Assembly (NCBI GenBank): GCA_023079485.1
Contig: CM041083.1
Coordinates: 155,576,552-155,640,551, forward strand
DNA from: Archilochus colubris
Lineage: Eukaryota > Chordata > Aves > Apodiformes > Trochilidae
Direction: 5' to 3'
Length of the DNA stretch: 64,000 nucleotides
The notes below the pieces were generated by a model that had not been told where the DNA came from, did not search any database, and was given only the letters and a program-made list of their open reading frames with translations. Numbering within the stretch: position 1 is the first letter of the stretch; each line of letters opens with the position of its first letter. Position numbers and translations under genes: made by a program. Shown piece by piece: positions 12,182 to 24,274 of the stretch.

Positions 12182-12439
12182 TTATCCACTGAACAGTCTC
12201 TCCATCAAATCTGACTTGGTGAGTAAGTTATTGTGGGGGACAGTGTCAAAGACCTTGAAAAAGTCCAGATAGGTGACCTCCATTACCTTTCCCTTATCAA
12301 TTAATGTAGTCAATCCATTGTACAAAGCCACTAGTTTGGTCAGGCAGGATTTGCCCCCAGTAAAGCCCTGTTTATTGTCTTGAATCACCTGCCTGTCCTC
12401 CATGTGCCTTAGCATGTCTTCTAGGATGATTTGTTCCAT
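12182..12439 (-). pseudogene. CR1 RT palm fragment
   Basis: Eighty-five codons begin [19 protein letters not shown] and include [18 protein letters not shown] and [16 protein letters not shown]. The last contains the first catalytic aspartate of the RT palm. Order and spacing match CR1 ORF2. The fragment overlaps the preceding piece (12421-12687) in another frame, which shows a frameshift at about 12430. Confidence 0.88.
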
Positions 12440-12687
12440 GATCTTCCCAGGTAGAGAGGTGACAGGCCAGTAGTTCCAAGGGTCCTCATTTCTTCCATTT
12501 TAAAAATAGATGTGATCTTTCCTTTCTTCCGGTCACCAGGGACTTTACCTGAATGCCGTGATTTTCCAAATATCATGGAGAGTGGCTTGGCAATTACATC
12601 CACCAATTCCCTCAGTACTCTGGGATGCATCTTAACAGGTCCTATGGCCTTCAGGTTCCTCAAGATGGTCATAAACCTTGTCTTCAC
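12421..12687 (-). pseudogene. CR1 ORF2 fragment upstream of the RT palm
   Basis: The first half matches the start of the RT domain: [20 protein letters not shown], then [17 protein letters not shown], corresponding to the family's 'GEVPxDWKxGNITPIFKKG' block. The last part ([20 protein letters not shown]) is the 'DPGNYRPVSLTSVPGKIMEQ' block read in shifted frame. Frame slippage and lost residues mark it as dead. Confidence 0.85.
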
Positions 12688-12930
12688 TTACAGTGTGGGG
12701 GGCTTTGTCTCACTGGTCTCTATCTTGTGTGCCATCAACATGAGAGATATGAGGAGAGGGGTTGCCAGTGAAGACTGAGGCAAGAACGCTGCTGAGAATC
12801 TCATCCTTCTCCTTGTCTGTTACCAGCTCACCCCTGTGGCTTTCAGGGGGGTTCACCTCCTTTAACCTTCTTTTTCTGTTTTATGTACTTATAGAAGCCC
12901 TTCTTGTTTTTCTTTACATCTTTTTGCATA

Positions 12931-13560
12931 TTAATAAACAAAATGACTCTTCATGAATAACTGTCTACTTCCATATAGAATGCCTAAAGGTTGAGTAATT
13001 TTACCAGATTCCAGAATATGTGCTTGCCAAAATCCTGAAATACCTAAGGGTAGTTGGAGCTCCTTATTAGGGTATGAATGTAATTCCAGTATTTGCTAAA
13101 TGGTATCAGAGGGAATACATTGTTTGCCACCTTGTCAAATTATGCCTAAACATCTAAATAATTTATTTCAGTTCTTATTATTAGCTTTGAGGAGAGTAAT
13201 CAAAATAAGATTTATAATGAAAATCACAGCAGTGCCTAGTGAGCCAAGAGACAAAATATTTATCATTTCCTATTAGCAGTGTACAACAGTTTTCACTAGT
13301 AATAATTTAAAAAAAAAAAAAAATGGTCACTTGAAAGAGGTAGCTAAAAATTCCTCTGTTTGCTAGCAATAGGACAGGGGCAGCAGATGGGACTATACCA
13401 CTTGGCATGTTTCTCCTCCATAATTCATCCCATAGTTTATGTAAATCACTGGTAAAAACCTAATCCTTGAAGTATCTTCATTCTAAAATTCTCTCCTGTT
13501 TTTCAGGGGGCTCTTCTGTGTCAGATGAATTAGACCTAATGGAGAATTTTTAAGCATTTT
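12931..13560. other. AT-rich sequence, unidentified
   Basis: No repeat or gene was recognised. An A run lies at about 13309-13323. The minus-strand frame of the gag-like region may continue a short way into 13490-13580, but this is uncertain. Confidence 0.4.
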
Positions 13561-13579
13561 TTTCTTAAAATTTACCTTT

Positions 13580-14370
13580 AGTGTCTTGACTCAACCTTCC
13601 TTTTTACAGATTGTTGTTTTGAGGGCAGTTCCCCATATCTGTTGCCTTCCCATAGGAGCTATCAAATTTTGCAGTCTGGAAGCCATTACAGTCTTCCAAT
13701 CAGTGTTCTCACTGTGTAATACAAAGGTTAAAACCTTTAGACCCCAACGCACTGCATTTTGCAATAGTCTTGTTTCCCCTGCTGCTGTTTCTTGCGCAGT
13801 TACTATGTCCTGGCACTAGGCACCTTGTCCCTTAAGGACACACTGAGCAGTCAGTCTCATTGTCCATGCAGAAAACCTAAAAATTTTTTAGTGAGGTGGA
13901 GGCTTACAGCCCCATGGTCCTGGCATCTGTTTAGCATCATTAATCACTGAAAACAATAGAGAGAAGGTGTAAGGGACTGGCCCCTGCATTAGGGTTATGA
14001 AGAACTATTCCTTTTCCCAGAAATATTTCTTTGCATCATTCTGACCCAAAATAATGGTTTCATCATGCAACCCTTATAGACATGACTTTTTGCCACATTT
14101 TAAAGACTTCTGCAGTAGATCTTGCTCAGTATAGTTTGTAGTGATAATCATGACATGGAGTGTCAGGGAACTGCTTTTGTTTCTGGCAGGAGGTAGGAGT
14201 TATACTGTGGAAGTTGGAACAATAGGGTGCAAGAGGGCAGTCCTACCTGATTCAGATTCAGATAATGAAGTGGTGCTAGGAGGCCTGTTGCCAGAACCAG
14301 ACTCATAAGGTGGGGTCAGAAGGCCCTGAATCACTCGTTTTATTGTAGGTTCTCAGTGTACATACCTTTT
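13580..14370 (-). pseudogene. Decayed retroviral gag-like reading frame (tentative)
   Basis: Read on the minus strand, 14370-14235 gives about 45 codons without a stop. The product is rich in P, S, T and E (for example LLTPPYESGSGNRPPS), like the proline-rich linker of a retroviral gag. The same frame continues past isolated stops with plausible codons (QDLLQKSLK-like, then PYTFSLLFSVINDA and PGPWGCKPPP), and another ~70-codon open stretch follows at about 13825-13605 (containing LLQNAVRWG and IAPMGRQQIW). Upstream, near 14470-14560 on the same strand, more stop-poor sequence is present in another frame. This looks like an ancient gag remnant. No pol, protease or flanking LTR pair was found, so the assignment is inference. 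Confidence 0.38.
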
Positions 14371-15679
14371 CAGTACTCTCACTCTCTGAAACTGAGCTTC
14401 TGTGCCTTGTTCTGACTATGGTAAGGCCACAGGTGTGAGATGGGTTTCTAATTCCTGAAGTAGTTGGCTTTTATCAGAGCTATGAGAATCAAGGGGCAGT
14501 TGCTCAAATGTATGCTAACTCACTGTTAAAAGTCTTAAATTTCCTGTCCAGAAGCTCTCAACAAAGTGCATAGAATTGTATATGTTTCTGTGGGAAGACA
14601 AATATTTTCCTGACACTCCTGAAATATTGCTTGCAGAGCAGAGGTGGGAAGGCAAACCAAAATGACCTCAAAAGTGGGACCAATAAAATAATAGGCAGAT
14701 TCTGACTTTAAAGAAGGTCCACATCATGGAATCTTTAGTCAGCCACACGTCCCAAGTGACAGCTCATGGCCTCATACAATGTTCATGTGGAGAATTCAGC
14801 TTGTTTGGGAAATGAGAATTTGGTGCATTAAGTTCTCAGTAAGAGAGACTTATCCATTTTGGATACAAATTAAGTCCTTTTAATACCATAGAAACATAAG
14901 AGGTCTTAGAGCATCATCACTCTGAACAACAAACGGATGTTGTTAATTTGCATTTTTCATCTGTAGTAGCCTATAAATGATGATATTTTCTGTTCTTCTA
15001 GACCAATGTTATTTTCCCAGTCTATTTTCACTATTTCAGAAGATATGCTGCCATTATAGCTAATTGGGTGTTGCAGTTATTAAAGGTATCTCAGGATGTT
15101 TCCAGTTTCTAATTACCCAGCTGTACTTTGAAGATACTTGTTGAGCTTTTCAAGGATGTTTCTGGTTGTTTCTAGACCTAGTTCCCAGGCTTACAGCTCC
15201 CAGGCTGGCAGCTAATTTCCCTGTCAGTACTTTTCAGCAGACATTTTATTCTGTTCAGTAATTTTCCTCTTCTAACTGGGCCACATTTATGGCTGCTCAC
15301 ATTAATAATAAAGTCCTTCATCTCTGCAGACAGTAACTAATACTTCATCACCTACACTGCAGACATTATATGACATTGTGAACTGGGACCTGGGTCTTCT
15401 CTAAAACAAAACTACTCTTATGCAGCATAAGTACTTTTAATCAGTGCTATTCAAATATGAAACAAAACCCAAGCAGCAAACTTCTCCAAAGGTATGCACT
15501 AGTAATGTGGATATTTTCATCTAGCTTGTGGGAAGTAATATCTCTGTCATTGTGAATTGTTATGGTACATGCGCTTATTTTGTCATTGAGCATTATCCCA
15601 TCACTTCACATCAGAACACTTCAGAATACTTTTACAGTCAGTTCTAACAGCTCTGAGGCCATTATATAATATCAGAAAT
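14371..15679. other. Unidentified sequence next to the gag-like region
   Basis: About 14400-14890 may hold further remnants of the same retroviral frame on the minus strand (a glutamine- and leucine-rich stretch near 14500). From 14890 to 15679 nothing was recognised. Confidence 0.35.
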
Positions 15680-15812
15680 AGAACAACATCTTAGGAATAT
15701 CTAAAGTCGGAAAGGGATCCAAAATGATAATTGAGTCCAAGTCCTTGCTCCTGCCAGGACCACCTAAACCTAAACTGTGTAACTAACAAAATCACTCAGA
15801 CACTCCTTGAAA
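15680..15812 (-). mobile_element. CR1 3'-end scrap, minus orientation
   Basis: 'taaagtcggaaagggatcc', 'attgagtccaagtccttgct', 'caggaccacctaaacctaaa' and 'cagacactccttgaa' follow the order of a CR1 3' UTR in reverse complement. Heavily diverged. Confidence 0.7.
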
Positions 15813-15829
15813 AGAAAAGGAGATACTTC

Positions 15830-15945
15830 ATAGAGTCATAGAATAATAGAATATGCTGAGCTGGAAGGGACACATTAAGGATCACATTCGTTGACTCCTG
15901 TTCCTGTGTAGGGCACCCCAAGCCTTTTCCATTCAAATAACATTT
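15830..15945 (-). mobile_element. CR1 3'-end scrap, minus orientation
   Basis: 'agagtcatagaataatagaa', 'gctgagctggaagggacac' and 'gactcctgttcctgtgta..ggcaccccaa' match the CR1 3' end. It lies directly after the preceding scrap in the same orientation and may be a second insertion. Confidence 0.8.
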
Positions 15946-17499
15946 GTGTCTCTTCAAAAGTTGTAAACCAAACTGAAATAAAATTCTTATGTGACTTAAC
16001 ATACATTCTGCTCACATATTCAAGTTTTGATACTATGATGGAAGTTATGCCTAAGTCAGGCTGTCAGTGCCTTTGTGTTGCCCTTGTTTTGTTTCTGCAG
16101 TAATGACTGTCTAGTATGCAGCGTGGCTAATGACACAGAACCTGCTTGGAATTGTAAATTGCATCTTAATTTGAGACAGGTGCAGTCATGATGCTCTGGC
16201 AGCCCAGTTCTTTGTTTTCTTCAAATGTGTAATACTTTAATCACTGACTTTATACCAATCAGTTCTTACAGAAGAAACAAAGAAATAGATAATTGACATT
16301 AACGAGGTTTCCTTTTAAACAGGCTGTCAGGATGCAGCCTTGAGGTGCTATGGAAACTTGAAGCTGACCAGATATGTGATTAGTGATCTTTGCTAACTTT
16401 TGGCAAGTCCCCATGACTAAATAAGAAAAGCCTGGGCAACAATGTCTGCCCTGCAGAACAGGTACCATGCATAGCTACTTGCAAAATTGATGAGAGCTAA
16501 TCCGCTATACATCTAATGCATGTCAGAGTGAGATTGTCAGAGAAACTAGAGAGGCTACATTATCAAAATTTATTAATTTATAATTCAAAATTATTATACA
16601 GATTATATACACATAAATGTGTATAATTACTAATATCATTCCTATGTTATTTAATGGAAAATATATTAATAAAGACACAAAGAGAAACCATAATGGATGT
16701 TTTAGAATCAAATAAGACATTGCCCAGAATTTTGAGGGATAATTATTTTCAAATTATATTATGCATAAATAAGTGTTTAAACATGTTAAGCTGTCACAGT
16801 CTACTAATATATATGCAAATAGTAAACCAAATCTTGGAAAGTCAGTCCATTTTGTTTATATTTTACAAAAAAGTTCTATAATACGAGGCTGAAGAGTATC
16901 TAACATACATGAGACAAAAAAGTGCATGTTCTCTTCATGAACAGTTTTAAAGTAATTTTTTTTTATTCTTTCATTCAAAGTTATTCAGGTGTCTTTTGAA
17001 GCTGTAGTCTTTATTTAAACATATGTATATGTCTTTCATGATTTATGCAAATAATTGTAGTTAGTGCTATTATGGTTGCAAGAGTAATTCATATGTAAAT
17101 TTAATTCTGAACTATCCATCTTCTAAAATTTAAACTTGATAAGCTATTAGATAGTGTCTTATAAGATTGCATTGTCTTCCTGCTTTACACACAGACATGC
17201 AATTATTTTCTTTATTTTTCTTAATTATATGATTAAATACCCCTAATGAAAATAGTAATAATGACTGAAAATCTCTAAGATAACTTTAAAAAATAAAAAC
17301 CAAATTTAATATAAGATTTGATTCCCAAATCTGAAGGAAGCTAATCTAATAAAACCTGATTTCTCTAATCTTGCTTTGTGTTAAAGGCACTACAGGATAA
17401 CCAAAGAGTAGCAAACTAAAGGGCAGGAATTCGTGACCCCAAAATAATTCTAGAAACAGATTAACATTTCAGATAATATGTGTACTGTCAGGCCACAGA
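15946..17499. other. AT-rich sequence, unidentified
   Basis: No repeat or gene recognised. The open frames at 16259-16468, 16523-16720 and 16654-16881 are short, AT-driven, and show no family motif. Confidence 0.45.
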
Positions 17500-18480
17500 G
17501 ACAGACTTTTCTCTTGTCTGGCATTTTTGCTGCAGGGGTGGCTTCTGTGGGAAAACGCTCAAAGATGCCCCCATGTAGGGGGTAGTTTCAACTGAGTTTC
17601 AACAGAGCCAGTTTCAACCATCTCCAAGATAGAACTGTACCTGGCCAAAGATGAGTCCAGTGGTGATGTTGGGAGCACCTCTGTGATAACATGCATATCA
17701 ATGAGGAAAACAAGGCTGCACAGCAGGTGGGAGAGAGACAAGTAGGAAAATGTGAGACACACAACTGTGCAGACAGCAGAGTCAGTGAAGAAGGAGGAGG
17801 AGATGCTCTAGGTGCCGGAGCAAAGATATCCTTGACATCCACAGAGAAGATCATGGTGTTGCAGGTTTTCCCTCTGTAGCCCATGGAAGTCCATGGTGGA
17901 GTCCACTGCAGCCCACAGAGGACCCCTCCAGGTGTCCTAAAAGAAGATTCAGCCCATGGAGAGCCCACACTGAAGGAGGTTTTCTGTCAGGACCTCTAAC
18001 CCTGCTGGAACAGGTCTTGAAGAACTGTATCTCATGGGAAGGACCCACTTTGGAGCAGTTTGTAAAGAGTTGGCCCCTGTGGGAAGAATACAACTCCAGA
18101 GAAGATGAACAGTGTGATGAGGAAGGAGAGGCAGACACAGTGTTATGACTGCAATTCCCATTCCCCATCCCTATGTGCCACTTGTAGTAGTGGGAGATCT
18201 AGGAGTCAGGAGTAACGTTGAACCTGGAGAGAAGGGAGGGATGGGGAGAGTAAGTTTTATGTTTTGTTTTTATTTCTCACTATCCTACTCTGCTATTACT
18301 AGAAATAAAATAAATTAATTTTCTCCAAGCTGAATTTGTTTTGCCCATGATGTTAACTGTTGAGTGATCTCCCTGTCCTTACTTTGAGATATGAGATTTT
18401 AATCACGTTTTCTTCTCCTGTCTTCCTGAAGAGACATAGTGATAGAGTGGCTTCATGGGGACCTGACAACCAGCCCTGTT
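17500..18480 (+). mobile_element. Endogenous retrovirus LTR, plus orientation
   Basis: The block is much richer in G and C than its surroundings. It carries tandemly related 'cagcccatggag..cccac' phrases typical of this avian LTR family, then 'tctcatgggaaggacccac', 'ttcccattccccatccc', a purine-rich stretch, 'tttctcactatcctactctg', an 'aaataaaataaattaa' poly(A)-signal block, and the end block 'agtgatagagtggcttcatg'. The final TG...CA end is lost near 18480 and the left boundary is approximate. Minus-strand copies of the family lie at 25596-26500, 31033-31576 and 521-890. Open frames across it on both strands are shadows. Confidence 0.72.
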
Positions 18481-20136
18481 TTTTTTCTTTCCTGCAGGAA
18501 ATATATGTACTATATGTAGCATGGGTCCCAGCTTCACAGACAGCTAACTTCAACCAAGAATAGCACAATTTCAGGCATACTTTCCTCCAATATTTCCTAC
18601 TGAATTACATGCTTATTTTTGCCCTGCTCTTTGGTATACAATTCTCCCATATAAACTATAAAAAAATTTAAAAGCTTTAACCAGCACTGTGAATTTCATT
18701 ATTGTAAAGAATTTTCTAAATTTTAGTCAATGAATACATTACCAAGCATGGCAAAACCTGGTCTCTTTCTAACCTTAGCTTTATATTTTGTTTGTGGCTC
18801 TATCCATGTGCCCAGTGTTCTAATTGAGCAAGTCAGAGAAAACTTTATCTTCATTACATATCAATAGCATATTAATTGTATAATCTCAGAGAAAGTTAAC
18901 ACCTGAGGGTGTTAGGTAGCTTAACTGACATTTGTATCTCTGGAAACATTTTTCTTCAAAATACGGAAGCACAGAAGGTTAATCAGAAATAAAAATTAGA
19001 ATTTAGTGTCAGGAAACTACCCCAGCTGAAATTAATTTCAAAATTTGTGGATCTTGACAGTGTATATCTGGTTCTACCAGTCCATTATAGACTGTTATAG
19101 TTTCTCTTTTCTTGAATACCTTTGACAGTTCTATTACTAGTATTAAATGATCAAATGGCTTTTTAAGTTGCTACAGTATACATTTACAATGTTTTCTTTT
19201 AAGAGGCTACATCAAGTTATTTTCCTAAATAAATAATTAAATAAAGATATCTTAAAATTATCCATGCATTTCAATTTTGCCTATTTTTAATCCATATTGT
19301 CATATTTTTTCTTTGCAAAGAAGTAACTGATTTCTTGTCTGAAAGGATTATTCTCTGTTGGAACCTCTGGAAGTTATGAAAGTTTCAATTGTTTAAATGG
19401 AGAGAACATTAATTCTTCAAGCCTAGTGAAGTTCTGCTCTATAGTTATTAAAATAAATTACAGCTTGTAAAAACTATAAATATAGTGAAATTCTGGTTGG
19501 AACAGCAAAATACTGCATTTTTGCTGTCTTTTTTACTTGAGAACTGTTGTATGAAGTAAACAACATGAGAACTTCAGCACTATAATTTTGGTCCTTTTTC
19601 TTATGCATTAAATAACCCAAGAATTTTCACCAAAATGAAGATCAATATTACAAACTTAGGGCTGATTCAGTTCTCAGCACATAGTAATGTACTGCTCTAT
19701 GTTTTTTTCTGGTTCAGAAGGGCATAGGATGGTTGCAGTTCTTGTGTAATATAAATGAGTCCTTTATGATGCCTTAGATAACCTTGCTTTCTTCTGTTCT
19801 TCTTAATTCTCTTGGAGAGATGTGAGAGAGATGTGAGAGATGTGAGAGATGTGAGATTTCCTAGGATATCTAAGAATAAAGCAATATTTAGAATTTCCTG
19901 TCCTCTGTCCTATAAAAAATGAGCAAGGTTGAGTAAATCAAGAAGAGAAAGACTCAAGAGTCTTTATTTAGAAAAGGAAACACTTCACACATGGACATGC
20001 AAGCAGTAGGCATTACTGGCAAAAATAATGAGAAATGCATTCATGATGGCATTCATGTTATTTCTTTCAAGCACTGAAAAAACACCTTAGGGTGAATTTA
20101 ATAGTTTTCCACATGCACTCTACTTCATACAAGCTT
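18481..20136. other. AT-rich sequence, no gene recognised
   Basis: No CR1 or LTR. A short tandem repeat sits at 19815-19856. Confidence 0.5.
19815..19856 (+). repeat. Short tandem repeat of GAGATGTGA units
   Basis: Four units of 9-11 bp (gagagatgtga twice, gagatgtga twice) in a row. Confidence 0.9.
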
Positions 20137-20345
20137 AGAATCACAGAACCATTTGGGCTGGAAGGAACATTAAGAATCACCGCGTTTCAACCCATCTGAA
20201 TGGGCAAGGACACTTTCTGCTAGATCAGGTTGCTCAAAAGCCTGATTCAGCCTGGCCTTGAACACATGCAGGAATGGGGCATCCACAAATTCATTGGGGA
20301 ACTTGCTCTGGCATCTCACTGGAAAGAATGTTTCAGAAAAGCCTG
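20137..20345 (-). mobile_element. CR1 3'-end fragment, minus orientation
   Basis: 'agaatcacagaaccatttgg', 'gctggaaggaacattaaga', 'gggcaaggacactttctgct', 'agatcaggttgctcaaaagc' and 'aatggggcatccacaa' are the reverse-complement CR1 3' UTR in order. The 93-codon plus frame through it is a shadow. Confidence 0.88.
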
Positions 20346-21657
20346 GGACAGTATAGAACTATTTTATTGTGAGCCAAACCTGTGCTGGATACCTGAAGGC
20401 CTTTCAGATGACACTAGAGGAGTAGCTAAGCAACTAAGTCTTAGATTTCTAATGTTGCATGGTGTTCCTCATCATACCAGCAAATGCTTCAGTAAGGAAG
20501 CTCACTTGTGACTCTAGATATTGTGTTGTAATCTTGTCTAGATTTTAGCACCTTGCTGAACATAAGATATTATTAATTGAGTAACCAGGGCAAAGTGAAC
20601 CAATATTTTTGTTGATTGTTTTTCATTCATAACATGTGTGCTGAATTAAGGTTTTCCTACAAAGGTGATTAATGTAATTTATAACATCTTTTAGTATCTT
20701 GTCTCATCTACAGTTGTTACTCTGACTTTGGTGATGTGCCACAGTTTTCTCAGATGTTTCAAAAACATTATTACATCTCACAGACTATTAGACATCTACA
20801 TATGAGCCAGTGTTTTCATGCTCTCTGCTTCCCTGCTTGCACATATATCACGGTTCATTGCTAATAAACCTATTATCACACAGAAAATTATATTATGTTA
20901 CAATGCTGATGGATTTCAGGTATAAGTGTGTGTACCTGTAAATGCAGCCATCTGCAGGTGTTGGTATATACACAGTAATTATTATAAAAGTTCAGAAATC
21001 TCTAAAACCCAAATTTTTAACAAGCATGCAGTTGAAGCACTGGAAAACTCCATTTCAAGAGTTACTCAACTGTATGAAAGAGAAATTCTTGTTCAGTATC
21101 ACAACTGAAGAGGAAAAGCAGGAAAATTAGCTGATATAGCAGGTTTGCATGGCAGCATACAATCACTGCATAAAAAACCCCACCCTCATCTGTAGTTAAC
21201 AAAGGAAGAAAAGTAATTATGTTCCAAGCAATCTTTCTAAGTGAAATTCCCTAAAGTAAAAAAACCACAGAATCACAACCTGTAAATATTGTTTTAGAGA
21301 ACGAAATTTTATGAAAGACAAAAAACTTCACAGTGTTTCCAGAAAAAAAAAATTAAAACATCTATGTGGAGATTAAAAAAACACAAGTTTCCTTAAGAAG
21401 TCTTAATATGACACTGTATGAAGTTAGATCAGACATATAAAAATTGTAGCAATGACACCCAGATGATAAATTTCCTTGTATAACAGAACGAGACAAGAAC
21501 CCATGAAAACTTAAGACTAATCTTGTGGCAAGAATAATGAAAAACAAAGAAATAAAAAGTAGTAATAAATACAAATTGGTGCACATGAGAGAACTTAATT
21601 AAACACACATATCAAATATATCCTAGGGATACAGAAGAAAACACCTAAGTTTATGGA
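20346..21657. other. AT-rich sequence, no gene recognised
   Basis: Nothing identifiable. Short overlapping frames at 20926-21130 have no known resemblance. Confidence 0.45.
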
Positions 21658-21785
21658 ATAACAGAATCACACAATGGCCCAGGTTGGAAGGAATCTTGGG
21701 AGGTGATGTGGTCTCACCCCTCTACTTAACAAGGGCACTTGGAGCTATGTCCAAATGGCTTTTGAACATTGTGTTTTCTCATATG
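21658..21785 (-). mobile_element. CR1 3'-end scrap, minus orientation
   Basis: 'acagaatcacacaatggccc', 'aggttggaaggaatcttggg' and 'cttttgaacattgtg' match a diverged CR1 3' end. Confidence 0.75.
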
Positions 21786-23528
21786 TACAGTCTCGGTAGA
21801 ATTACTAGTAAATTCAGTGGTATAATTTTGTGCTTGTGTTCTTAACGGAAAGAGAACAACACTAACTGTGACTCTGATAGAAAAAGGCAGTAACTGAAAT
21901 ATGTTTGTTTATTCTGGTGCTTCAGGCATTACAGGGTATATGAATCACTGAGAAAGAACATAAGGAAGGAAAACTACTGACTAAACAGGCATCTATTTTT
22001 ATATACTAGACATTTTGGGGCTAAAATTTCATCCCATTTTATCTTACATAGGCACTTATAAGTGTAAAAATTTTGACTTGATGAGACTGGATGCACTTCA
22101 TCCTAGTTTATCACCGAAATACGTCAGTATGAAAAGAACTTGCTGATTCATGTGCCTAATACACCAAAGATATGATTTAAAATTTTAAATACCAATTTTA
22201 AATTAACAGTTGTGATTTTAAATAATTATATATTTCCCCCACACTCTTCCTTAGACTGAATTGGGTGAAATTTGTTATCTTGACTGTGTAGTCCCAAGAA
22301 ACTGGGTTTTGTATAACTGTTCCCAGAGTACCAAGATCAGACCAAAGTGATTTCAAAGCTGAAAGAACAAGCCCCTGCACTGTTAACCAAGCAATTGATC
22401 TCTGCAGAGAATGTTGTAGTAGACAGAAATCTGTTGTAAACCTTATGCCTCATAAGTTACACAGGACAGTGAAGAAATGGTTCTTTGGGGTATAAAAGAA
22501 AATACCCATACTAAAGTATTAAAACATGATTTAGGTATGGATGGGTGTACTGACACTGCTAAATAAAAGTAAGGAGGAAGACAATTAAAGCACTATATTC
22601 CATTAATGCACACAACTTCTGTACCTTAGAGTGCTTCTTAACTCTGCTCTGAATCTTACCAACCAACTTTCTCCAAGTCAGGCATTATATATAGTGGGTT
22701 AGCCTTGCTTATAAAGGGTGTGAAGCAGTGCCATTTGGTTTCAAGGCCAGGGAGGTATCTTGTTAACACTGCAGATGTGAGACTATGCTACCATTGAACC
22801 CCAGGTTATTTATTTTGCAGTTGAGTTTTATGCAGGCACACAATTCTATCTCTGCACCTACTCTGATTTGCTCCATTTTGATAAAGCTAAGTTATTTAGC
22901 ACCATATTTTTAATTTTTAATTTTTTTTTCTTTTCTTTTTTAATGAAGGAATAAAATTTAAAGCCACCAAAGGGCTTTATTAGAAGACTTTCTCAGTTTA
23001 TGTCTTATGTCCCCTAACAAAATTAATTTCTCCACAAAATATAATTTTAATTACCCTCATCTAAAACTGTAAGAGTATGTTCTGCAATATAGCAGTCTTA
23101 TGAGTAAAGCACTTTTCAAATGTATGAGGTGCAGATTCAGTTTTCACTGAATTTATCAGGCTGAAGGTGTGACACCTTAACCATGAGGTTACCGAGTTAC
23201 TATACTGGGAAGGATGTGGTGTGAAGATTGTAATTTTTCATAATTTTTAAATTTGTCTCTTTAGAATTATGCTGTTGTATACTACTACTGCTACCACTAT
23301 ATATGAAGTTGGGGAGAAAAAAAAAGAGGAAAAAAGAACCCCCAAGGATGATGGCATACTCCATAGGTTAAGAAACATACGAAAGAGAGTTCAGGGTCCT
23401 GGTCATAGCAACCAAGACCAAAATAAAAATAATCATAGGAGCAAGTTGAAATGGATTTGTCCTCCCCTTTTTTTACCCTTTGCTCTGACCACAAGGTCAG
23501 AGAATCACATCACTTGTTGGACTTACTG
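21786..23528. other. AT-rich sequence, no gene recognised
   Basis: No repeat or gene recognised. An A/G-rich patch at about 23308-23342 drives the open frame at 23269-23553. Confidence 0.45.
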
Positions 23529-24274
23529 TTTTGTTTGTGGTTTTTCTCTTTGACTCAAAAACTCTGTAGTTCTTTTTACAGTGTCCTCATTTGAGCTCTT
23601 CTAAATAGCTTCACTTGTTGAAATTGAGGATAGTCAGACTCTGGAACAGGTTGTTCAGGGAAATGGTGACCTTCCACTCCCTGGAAGTGTTCAGGATCAG
23701 GTTGGATGAGGCTGAGGTGTCCCTGCCCATGCAGGGTGTTCAGAACTAGATCTTATTTTAAGGTCCCTTCCAACCCAAACCATATTATTATTCTATGTTT
23801 CTATGGAGTTAATGGCCTGTTTTTCAGTCAGTGTCCACTTGTAAGACAGATAATGGTTGATGTTTATAGCTAGGGCTAGAAGATGGTATGAAGAACAAAG
23901 GCTGCTGCTCAGTTCTGAGAAACAACTTATGTTCTGGAAAGAGAAAAGAAGTAAAGGGGTCATACGTGCAGCCCTCCTTTTTGGGGACAAGCAGAAGAGA
24001 CAGATGGCCAAAATATGTATACCAGTCCATAGGCATCATACTCAGTATACATTTGAGGGAACACGAGGGTCAAGCTCTCTTTGTCCATGGTAGACAGCCT
24101 GATGAGATTCCATCTGTTCATCTGCTTTTGATCCTTATCTGTGCGTTCCTGAACCCATGTGTTCCTGCATCCAGGAATACCTCCCTTATTCTCTCTCTTT
24201 TCCCTATAGGGTAAGAGAAGAAGATTAATAGAGAACATATGGTCTTCATTTAATTGCAGTCTTAAACTGTGACA
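23529..24274 (+). mobile_element. Endogenous retrovirus LTR, plus orientation, interrupted by a CR1
   Basis: The left piece contains 'aatagcttcacttgttgaaa', which matches 'gtagctgcacttgctgaaa' of the LTR at 28387. After the CR1 the LTR resumes with 'ttaatggcctgtttttcagt' (compare 'ttaacagcaagtttctcaga'), then 'gataatggttgatgtttata', 'gcagccctcctttttgggg', 'tcatactcagtatacatttg' and the 3' end 'ttaaactgtgaca', a TAAACCATGACA-type terminus. The block containing the ATTAAA signal is missing (internal deletion). The left boundary is approximate. Confidence 0.72.
23626..23806 (+). mobile_element. CR1 3'-end nested in an LTR, plus orientation
   Basis: 'actctggaacaggttgttca', 'ccactccctggaagtgttca', 'gatcaggttggatgaggct', 'aggtcccttccaaccc' and a decayed TTCTATG tail, all in sense orientation. 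LTR sequence continues in register on both sides. Confidence 0.88.

Larger units (their letters stand above)
10825..12930 (-). mobile_element. Long CR1 copy, minus orientation, split by a younger CR1
   Basis: The 3' end begins with 'atcatagaataaagtggg' and 'ttggaagggaccttt', runs to about 10977, is interrupted by a plus-strand CR1 (to 11292), then resumes exactly in register with 'ctccctgggcaacctgttcc'. It continues through the C-terminal ORF2 region (11327-11575), the RT core with its FADD box (11879-12115), and the palm (12182-12687), to about 12930 between the endonuclease and RT. Without the insertion the copy is about 1.8 kb. It is the most complete CR1 in the window, but it still lacks its 5' half and is broken by stops and frameshifts. 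Confidence 0.92.

Noticed and set aside
11846..12214. 122-codon plus-strand frame
   Set aside because: Antisense to the CR1 RT catalytic region on the minus strand.
17588..18168. Several minus-strand frames of 70-126 codons
   Set aside because: They are antisense to the plus-oriented LTR and reflect its GC-rich repeats.
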